From an uncultured Eubacteriales bacterium (GTDB lineage Bacteria > Bacillota > Clostridia > Oscillospirales > Acutalibacteraceae), in assembly GCA_934456435.1 (NCBI GenBank), contig CAKSHH010000012.1, positions 1-64,000 of the forward strand: DNA of 64,000 nt. The letters run 5' to 3'. The translations under genes were made by a program, and so were the position numbers. Below the pieces are notes generated by a model. The model saw only the letters and a list, made by a program, of their open reading frames with translations, was not told the origin of the DNA and made no database searches. Position 1 is the stretch's first letter. The number at the start of each line of letters is the position of its first letter. Shown one piece after another: positions 57,739 through 64,000 of the stretch.

Positions 57739-60129
57739 TTACAGCTTTTTAAGCTTTGCAAAGTTTGCCATCAGCTTCTTTGTGCCCGTTTTTTCAAATG
57801 CAATTTCAAGCAGGGTGTCGTTGCCCATCAGCTTCGCCGAGAGGATAACGCCCTGTCCGAACACCTTGTGAACAACAGTATCGCCGATTTTGTAGCTTTC
57901 GGTTGCCGCCGTTGAAGCGGGCTGAGGTCTCTTTGCCGACTGAGGTGTAAAGCCGCGCCTAATCGGTTTTCCGCTTGTGAAATCTTCGCCGAAATCTCTG
58001 AAAGGCTCCTCCTCTGCGCTTCTTCTGAAAGATGAATAAGCTGTAACGCCTGTTTTTTCCGTCAGGTCTTCCGGAATCTCTCCGAGGAATCTTGACGGGG
58101 CATTGTGGGTCGTTGAGCCGAACATCAGTCTCATTCTCGTATTGGTGAGATAGAGCTCCTGCTTGGCTCTTGTGATGCCGACATAAGCAAGGCGGCGTTC
58201 CTCCTCCATATCGTCGGGGTTATACACTGACTGATTGCCGGGGAACACTCCGTCCTCCATTCCGATAATGAAAACAACCGGAAATTCCAATCCCTTTGCC
58301 GAGTGAAGAGTCATCATAACAACCGTGTCAGAATCGGCATTGTAGTTGTCAATATCGGTCATGAGAGCAATTTCCTCAAGGAAGCCGTTGAGCGTCGGCT
58401 CGTCGCTCTCCTCCTCATAACGCATGAGGTTTGCCTTCAATTCGTTAAGGTTCTCTTTTCTGTCCTGAGCGCTGTCCTTGTCAAGGTCAAGGAACTGATA
58501 ATAGCCTGTCATACTGAGTGTTTTTTCAAGCAGCTCATGCGGCTTCAGCTCCTGCGCCGCTTCAATAAGCTCCTTGATCATTGCGCTGAACTGCAAAAGC
58601 TTTGACGAAGCGCGGCTGAGCGACGGATAGGAATCGGCATTCGAGATGACCTCAAACATACTGACTCCCAGTCCTGCGGCGATCTCCGAGGCATTGTTGA
58701 GCGTCGTGTCACCTATTCCCCTCTTCGGTTCGTTTATAATGCGGCGAAGTCTGACATTGTCCGCCGTGTTGTTGATAAGAGTAAGGTACGCAAGCGCGTC
58801 CTTGATTTCCTTTCGCTCATAGAAGCGCAGACCGCCGATGATTCTGTACGGAATACCTGCACGGACAAACGCATTTTCAATCGTGCTTGACTGCGCGTTC
58901 ATTCTGTAAAGGACGGCATGGTCGGACATTTTTCTGCCTGCCGCAACGTCTTTCATTATCGTGTCGGCAACGAAACGTGCCTCCTCCCTCTCATCATAGG
59001 AAGTGTTGACGGTTATCTTGTTGCCCTTGCCGTTTGCAGTCCAAAGATTCTTGCCCTTACGCTGGCTGTTGTTGGCAATAACCGCATTTGCCGCGTCGAG
59101 AATCGTCTGAGTTGAACGGTAATTCTGCTCAAGACGTATCGTTTTGGCGTCGGGATAGCGTTCTTCAAAGCTCAGAATATTCTGTATCGTCGCGCCGCGG
59201 AACTTGTAAATACTCTGGTCGTCATCACCGACAACACAGATATTTCTGTATTTTTCCGCAAGCAAGCTTGTCAGCACATACTGCGCGTGGTTCGTGTCCT
59301 GATACTCGTCGACAAGTATGTATTTAAACTTGTGCTGGTAATAGTTCCTTACCTCGTCGTTTTGCTGTAAAAGCTCGACGGTTCTGAATATCATATCGTC
59401 AAAATCCATCGCATCGGCATTTTTAAGCAGCTTCTGATAGCACTTGTATGCTTCGCCGATCGCTTTCAAGCGAACGTCTCCGCCTGCCTGACTCAGGAAC
59501 TCATCGGGCGTTATAAGCTGATCCTTGGCGCGGCTGATTTCCTTGAGTATCGTCTTGTGCGAAAGCATTTTATCGTTGATGTCGAGAAGTCTCTGCGCCT
59601 CTTTCATCACGCGCTTGGAATCATCCGTGTCATAAATCGTAAAGCGGTTTGTGTAGCCTATCAGATCCGCATTGCGCCTGAGTATCCTTGCACAGCAGGA
59701 ATGGAACGTGCTCGCCCAAATATCGTTTGCGGCATCGCCGAGCTTAGCGGCAAGTCTGCTTTTGAGCTCGGACGCCGCCTTGTTTGTAAAGGTTATGGCA
59801 AGTATCTCCCACGGAGCCGGCGCATTGACCGTCAAAAGGTCATACACGTCGAAAAGATCCGTCTGCGGATCGTCAAGATACTGCCGCATGAGCTGAACAT
59901 CGCTCTCGCTCGGTTCAAACTCGGAATAGTCGGAGTTGTACGCATTGCCGTATTTGATAAGATTCGCTATTCTGTTGACAAGGACGGTCGTTTTTCCGCT
60001 TCCTGCACCTGCAAGAAGCAGCAAGGGGCCATTTACTGCATAGATAGCCTCTTGCTGCCTGTCATTCATTCTTTCAAAATCTTTTGCAATTATACGGCGG
60101 CGAAGTTCTAAAAATTCGTCTTTAAGCAT
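57739..60129 (-). CDS. pcrA: UvrD/PcrA-type DNA helicase
   Basis: 796 residues. The Q-motif and Walker A are MNDRQQEAIYAVNGPLLLLA and GAGSGKTT (about 21-48). Further motifs: ITFTNKAASELKSRL (Ia), VDEYQDTNHAQY (II), VGDDDQSIYKFRGA (III), LEQNYRST (IV), MTLHSAKGLEFPVVFI (V) and YVGITRAKQELYL (VI). The C-terminal YKIGDTVVHKVFGQGVILS is the PcrA Tudor-like RNA polymerase contact. Repair and plasmid/chromosome maintenance. 17 bp after pfkA. Confidence 0.95.
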   Translation of the reverse strand: MLKDEFLELRRRIIAKDFERMNDRQQEAIYAVNGPLLLLAGAGSGKTTVLVNRIANLIKYGNAYNSDYSEFEPSESDVQLMRQYLDDPQTDLFDVYDLLTVNAPAPWEILAITFTNKAASELKSRLAAKLGDAANDIWASTFHSCCARILRRNADLIGYTNRFTIYDTDDSKRVMKEAQRLLDINDKMLSHKTILKEISRAKDQLITPDEFLSQAGGDVRLKAIGEAYKCYQKLLKNADAMDFDDMIFRTVELLQQNDEVRNYYQHKFKYILVDEYQDTNHAQYVLTSLLAEKYRNICVVGDDDQSIYKFRGATIQNILSFEERYPDAKTIRLEQNYRSTQTILDAANAVIANNSQRKGKNLWTANGKGNKITVNTSYDEREEARFVADTIMKDVAAGRKMSDHAVLYRMNAQSSTIENAFVRAGIPYRIIGGLRFYERKEIKDALAYLTLINNTADNVRLRRIINEPKRGIGDTTLNNASEIAAGLGVSMFEVISNADSYPSLSRASSKLLQFSAMIKELIEAAQELKPHELLEKTLSMTGYYQFLDLDKDSAQDRKENLNELKANLMRYEEESDEPTLNGFLEEIALMTDIDNYNADSDTVVMMTLHSAKGLEFPVVFIIGMEDGVFPGNQSVYNPDDMEEERRLAYVGITRAKQELYLTNTRMRLMFGSTTHNAPSRFLGEIPEDLTEKTGVTAYSSFRRSAEEEPFRDFGEDFTSGKPIRRGFTPQSAKRPQPASTAATESYKIGDTVVHKVFGQGVILSAKLMGNDTLLEIAFEKTGTKKLMANFAKLKKL

Positions 60130-60146
60130 AATTTGATTTCCTTTAG

Positions 60147-61124
60147 TTAGATTGAAATTATGTTTGCCATTTTGTAAAGATTCATGTCAATGTGCTTCTT
60201 CATATTGAGCGCCTCGAAGATATCATAATCAACGATCTGATCCTTCTGCATTGCAACAACGCGGTTGCCGATGCCGTCCATAAGAAGCTCAACCGCTCTG
60301 TAACCCATCTGGCTTGCAACAACGCGGTCTCTTACTGTCGGTGAACCGCCGCGCTGAACATGAGCAAGAACCATGGCTCTCGACTCAACGCCCGTTTCCT
60401 CCTCGATTGCCTTTGCAAGCTCGTCAACGGTCATATCACCGTCAGCCGTTACGCCCTCGGCAACGATTACGAGGAAGTGCTTTTTGCCTGTCTTCTGAGT
60501 ACGGCGGATTCTGTCGAAAACGTCTCTCTTGAGGTCAAACTCGACCTCAGGAATAAGAATTGCCGTTGCGCCGACTGCAATACCTGCGTTAAGTGCAAGA
60601 TAGCCTGCACGTCTGCCCATAACCTCGATAACGGAGCAACGGTCATGAGAAGCCGAAGTGTCACGGATTCTGTCAACCATTTCCATGATTGTGTTAAGGC
60701 AGGTGTCATAGCCTATTGTATAGTCACAGCAAGCGATGTCGTTGTCTATCGTTCCCGGAACGCCTATGCAGGGAATACCTCTCTCCGAAAGGTCTCTTGC
60801 ACCTCTGAAGGAGCCGTCTCCGCCGATAACAACAATACCCTCAATGCCGTAAGCATGGCATATCTCGATTGCTTTCTGCATACCCTCTTCGGTAGCGAAC
60901 TCCTTGCTTCTTGCCGAGTGGAGCATTGTGCCGCCTCTGTGGATAATATCGCAAACCGTGCGGATCTCCATCGGGATAAGAGAGCCCTCCATAAGGCCCT
61001 TGTATCCGCGGTCGATTCCGTAAACCTTGATGTGGTTTTCACACGCTGTACGAACAACCGCACGAACGGCTGCGTTCATTCCCGGCGCATCTCCGCCGCT
61101 TGTTAAAACTCCGATTGTCTTCAT
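60147..61124 (-). CDS. pfkA: ATP-dependent 6-phosphofructokinase
   Basis: 325 residues, bacterial length. GVLTSGGDAPGMNAAVRAVV and VIGGDGSFRGA bind ATP (Gly after GGD marks ATP rather than PPi use). GTIDNDI carries the catalytic Asp; MGRRAGYLA and HVQRGGSPTVRDR bind fructose 6-phosphate. AGGAGG precedes the ATG. Its promoter lies 40 bp upstream; pcrA follows. Confidence 0.95.
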   Translation of the reverse strand: MKTIGVLTSGGDAPGMNAAVRAVVRTACENHIKVYGIDRGYKGLMEGSLIPMEIRTVCDIIHRGGTMLHSARSKEFATEEGMQKAIEICHAYGIEGIVVIGGDGSFRGARDLSERGIPCIGVPGTIDNDIACCDYTIGYDTCLNTIMEMVDRIRDTSASHDRCSVIEVMGRRAGYLALNAGIAVGATAILIPEVEFDLKRDVFDRIRRTQKTGKKHFLVIVAEGVTADGDMTVDELAKAIEEETGVESRAMVLAHVQRGGSPTVRDRVVASQMGYRAVELLMDGIGNRVVAMQKDQIVDYDIFEALNMKKHIDMNLYKMANIISI

Positions 61125-61163
61125 TATAACTTCCTCCTAAGGATTCTTCTGAAATACTTTAAA

Positions 61164-61192
61164 ATCATACACCTAATTGAAAAAAATGTCAA
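61164..61192 (-). promoter_or_regulatory. Promoter of pfkA-pcrA
   Basis: TTGACA, 17 bp and TATGAT on the minus strand. Confidence 0.72.
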
Positions 61193-61208
61193 ATAAAACC
61201 GATAAAAA

Positions 61209-64000
61209 TTATTGAAAAACTACGTTTTCTTCGCCGAGAACTTTTTTTAGCTCGTCAACAAGCGGTGCATTGACATCAACCGCCCTGTTCATCGGCTGCG
61301 GAACGTACTTTTTGGTGTCGGCAAAGTAATAAAACAGCGGAACATTTCCGTCGAAAATTGCCAGCAGTTTTTCCGCCTGAAGCTGCTCCGGTGTTCCCTG
61401 TGTCGGGAATTTCAGGAACAGTCCGCGCCTTTTCTTTTTGCCCGTCGTTTCCTGTGTCGATCTCACCTTTGTGCTGTGTTCCTTTGCCTGTTCGACGGTG
61501 TAAATCTGCTCACAAATGAGCTTTGACTGCTCCTCGTCGCGGACGTCAAGCCGTCCGTAAAATACAAGCATTCTGCCCTCTTCAAGCAGAGTCGAGTTTT
61601 CCATCAGCGTTTTCGGGAAAACGATTATTTCGATTGAGCCCGACGTGTCCTCGGCATTCACAAAAGCCATTGTCGTATCGCTCTTTGTGATTTTCCTCTT
61701 CACATCGGTTATTATGCCCATTATTTTGGTTCTTTCACCGTCTTTGTGCACAGAACCCGAATTTTCACCGCTGTTTGCAAGCTCGGAAATCCTTACACAT
61801 GAAAGTTCTTTCGCAAGATTCATATATTCCGCCATCGGATGTCCCGAAAGGTACAGCCCCGTTGTCGACTTTTCCATTGCAAGAAGCTCGCTCCTCGGAA
61901 ATTCGTCAAAAAACTTCAAAGCCGTTTCCGAATGTGAGCCGCCCGAATCAAACAGTCCGATCTGACCCTCAACGTTTCTGCGTTTCTTGGAATCAAGCTC
62001 GTCGATTATCTCATTCATCGCCATGAGCATCTGACGTCGGTTTGCACCGAGTCCGTCAAGCGCACCGCTCTTGATGAGACTTTCGACCGCCCTTTTGTTG
62101 AAGTCAGCGCCGTGCATACGCGAACAGAAATCATAAAACGAAACAAATTTTCCTGCACGTCTCTCGTCGGTTATATTCTTGATAAAATTCCTGCCGAGAT
62201 TCTTGATTGCAAGCAGTCCGAAGCGGATATTTTCGCCGCTGACGGTAAAATTCTCGTTACTTTCGTTGACGTTCGGCGGAAGAATTTTAATTCCTATCCT
62301 GTTACATTCATCAGTATATTCGGCTACTTTGTCCGAATTGTCAAGAACGCTTGAAAGCAAAGCCGCCATAAACTCGCACGGATAGTGACATTTGAGGTAT
62401 GCTGTCTGATACGAAACATAGGCATAAGCCGTTGCGTGCGACTTGTTAAAGGCATACGACGCAAAGGACGACATATCGTCGAAGATATCATTCGCAACCT
62501 CCGCCGGGATTCCCCTTTTCACGCAGCCGTCGCATTCAACCGTACCGTCCTCGCGCACCATTCCGTAAATGAAGTTCTTGCGCTCGCGCTCCATAACGTC
62601 GTGCTTTTTCTTCGACATTGCACGGCGGACTATATCAGCGCGTCCGTAGGAATAGCCTGCAAGCGAACGGAAAATCTGCATTACCTGCTCCTGGTAAATC
62701 ATACAGCCGTAAGTGACCTCAAGGATATCCTTGAGCTTTTCCGTTTTGTATACCGTTTTTTCAGGATGATGTCTGTTTTCGATATATGTGTTTATTGAAT
62801 CCATCGGACCGGGGCGGTAAAGCGAAATAACAGCTATAAGATCCTCAATGTCCACGGGCTTGAGTCCGATAAGAACATTTTTCATACCTGCCGATTCAAA
62901 CTGGAAAACGCCCTCTGTCTGACCCGACGCCATCATATCATAAGTAGCCTTGTCCTTGATATCAATCTTGTTTATATCAAAGCTTCTGTCCTTTTCCCGT
63001 ATCATCTTGACCGCGTCGTTTATGACGGTCAGGGTTCTCAGTCCGAGGAAGTCCATTTTGAGCAGTCCGAGCTCTTCAAGCGTCGTCATTGTGTACTGCG
63101 TGACCGGTGAATTATCATTAAGTGCAAGCGGCACATAGCTTGCAACGGGGTCGCGCGTGATTACAACACCTGCGGCATGGGTTGAGGTATGCCTCGGCAT
63201 ACCCTCAACCTTCATAGAGGTGTCGATAAGATTTTTTATTTCATCGCTGCTTTCGTAAAGAGCACGGAACTCAGGCGACTTTTTCAGCGCCTTTTGTATG
63301 GTTATGTTCAGTTCGCGCGGCACCTGCTTTGAGACGTTGTCAACGACGTTATAGGGTATGCCCATTGCCCTGCCGACATCACGAATAGCCGCTCTTGCCG
63401 CAAGGGTTCCGAACGTTACGATCTGTGCAACGTGATCCGCGCCGTATTTGTCGATTACATAATCTATGACCTCGCCCCTGCGCTCATAGCAGAAATCGAC
63501 ATCGAAATCGGGCATACTGACGCGTTCGGGATTGAGGAATCTTTCAAAAAGCAGGTTATATTTCATCGGGTCAATTCCCGTTATGCCGATGCAATAGGCG
63601 GCAATACTGCCGGCTCCCGATCCTCTGCCGGGACCGACGGGAATACCCTTTGACTTTGCATATCTGATAAAATCGTGGACTATCAGGAAATAATCGACAT
63701 AGCCCATTTTATTTATAACGTCAAGCTCGTAATCAAGCCTGTCGAAATACTCCTTCGGCGGATTCTCACCGTAGTTGCGATAAATTCCGTCATAGCATTG
63801 TTCCCTGAACCATTCAAAGTGATCCCGTCCGCCGGGAACCTCAAAATGGGGAAGCTTCGTGTTGCCAAATTCAAAATCATAGCTGCACTTGTCTGCTATA
63901 ACCTGTGTGTTTTCTATCGCCTGAGGCACATGAGAGAAGAGCTCATACATTTCCTCCTCGCTTTTGAGGTAAAACTCATCGCTCTGAAACTCAAGCCCGT
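61209..64000 (-). CDS. dnaE: DNA polymerase III alpha subunit, C-terminal part (partial)
   Basis: At least 930 residues; the frame stays open to the window edge (LEFQSDEFYLKSEEE precedes the first Met inside the window), so the PHP domain and true start lie outside. Visible: GPGRGSGAGSIAAYCIGITG, the catalytic aspartates in MPDFDVDFCYERRGEVIDYV, FGTLAARAAIRDVGRAMGIP, HAAGVVITRDP and the helix-hairpin-helix region. Near the C-terminus is an OB-fold (KIMGIITDVKRKITKSDTTM, then AFVNAEDTSG). Replicative polymerase of the DnaE1 type. Confidence 0.96.
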   Translation of the reverse strand, partial: GLEFQSDEFYLKSEEEMYELFSHVPQAIENTQVIADKCSYDFEFGNTKLPHFEVPGGRDHFEWFREQCYDGIYRNYGENPPKEYFDRLDYELDVINKMGYVDYFLIVHDFIRYAKSKGIPVGPGRGSGAGSIAAYCIGITGIDPMKYNLLFERFLNPERVSMPDFDVDFCYERRGEVIDYVIDKYGADHVAQIVTFGTLAARAAIRDVGRAMGIPYNVVDNVSKQVPRELNITIQKALKKSPEFRALYESSDEIKNLIDTSMKVEGMPRHTSTHAAGVVITRDPVASYVPLALNDNSPVTQYTMTTLEELGLLKMDFLGLRTLTVINDAVKMIREKDRSFDINKIDIKDKATYDMMASGQTEGVFQFESAGMKNVLIGLKPVDIEDLIAVISLYRPGPMDSINTYIENRHHPEKTVYKTEKLKDILEVTYGCMIYQEQVMQIFRSLAGYSYGRADIVRRAMSKKKHDVMERERKNFIYGMVREDGTVECDGCVKRGIPAEVANDIFDDMSSFASYAFNKSHATAYAYVSYQTAYLKCHYPCEFMAALLSSVLDNSDKVAEYTDECNRIGIKILPPNVNESNENFTVSGENIRFGLLAIKNLGRNFIKNITDERRAGKFVSFYDFCSRMHGADFNKRAVESLIKSGALDGLGANRRQMLMAMNEIIDELDSKKRRNVEGQIGLFDSGGSHSETALKFFDEFPRSELLAMEKSTTGLYLSGHPMAEYMNLAKELSCVRISELANSGENSGSVHKDGERTKIMGIITDVKRKITKSDTTMAFVNAEDTSGSIEIIVFPKTLMENSTLLEEGRMLVFYGRLDVRDEEQSKLICEQIYTVEQAKEHSTKVRSTQETTGKKKRRGLFLKFPTQGTPEQLQAEKLLAIFDGNVPLFYYFADTKKYVPQPMNRAVDVNAPLVDELKKVLGEENVVFQ

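Noticed and set aside
63948..63950. An internal Met as the start of dnaE
   Set aside because: The open frame and DnaE-like sequence continue upstream to the window edge, so the gene is cut by the boundary.

Overview
The window looks like a piece of a chromosome from a gut Firmicute of the class Clostridia, probably Oscillospiraceae/Ruminococcaceae. The reasons are a dockerin-bearing exported protease, a surface protein with a cohesin-like domain, an L27 with a cleavable N-terminal extension next to the Prp protease, a PurL fused to its glutaminase, and a PurH split into two proteins. Strong AGGAGG-type ribosome binding sites and canonical TTGACA/TATAAT promoters occur throughout. The genus is not fixed by the sequence. 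No phage, CRISPR array or complete insertion sequence was seen.

Layout. 1-2.5 kb: tRNA-Arg, a 165-bp MITE-like element and a GH95-like glycosidase. 2.5-10.5 kb: redox enzymes (tautomerase, two flavodoxins, Fe-alcohol dehydrogenase, flavin reductase, NADPH-FMN reductase, aldo/keto reductase) interrupted by an HxlR regulator divergent from a three-gene operon of an MBL-fold-like protein, a zinc macrodomain hydrolase and a class-M sirtuin. 10.6-16.5 kb: dockerin protease, an ECF sigma operon with a membrane partner, and two membrane proteins. 16.7-30.5 kb: a purine operon (purE-C-F-M, formate channel, purN, purO-like, AICAR formyltransferase, purD, purL, fhs) behind a ZTP riboswitch. 30.5-32.1 kb: three decaying pseudogenes, two of them related to the 2.8-4.6 kb genes. 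32.3-41 kb: a small ORF, the GGGtGRT/IscU-like pair, a glycosyltransferase, TrhA, a structured orphan segment, a membrane XRE regulator, rplU-prp-rpmA, NUDIX, and a methyltransferase bracketed by duplicated tRNA-Pro terminator sequence. 41-45 kb: MarR plus a heterodimeric ABC exporter. 45-50 kb: purine nucleoside phosphorylase and exported proteins. 50-64 kb: a PBP, rpsB-tsf, a MerR-linked AKR/cupin/CMD operon, a HAD phosphatase, an exported protein, pcrA, pfkA and the 3' part of dnaE.

How it fits together. Three promoters tens of kilobases apart (5.9, 10.5 and 55.8 kb) share a MerR-type architecture: a 19-bp spacer filled by an ACTTAAAG-N4-CTTTAAGT dyad. This predicts that the MerR protein at 55.8 kb controls a scattered redox regulon. 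In the purine operon, formate would enter through the FNT channel, be activated by Fhs and be used by PurN-dependent and AICAR formyl transfer; ZTP/AICAR sensing would report 10-formyl-THF shortage. The macrodomain and SirTM genes would form a reversible protein ADP-ribosylation pair controlled with a redox-type HxlR repressor.
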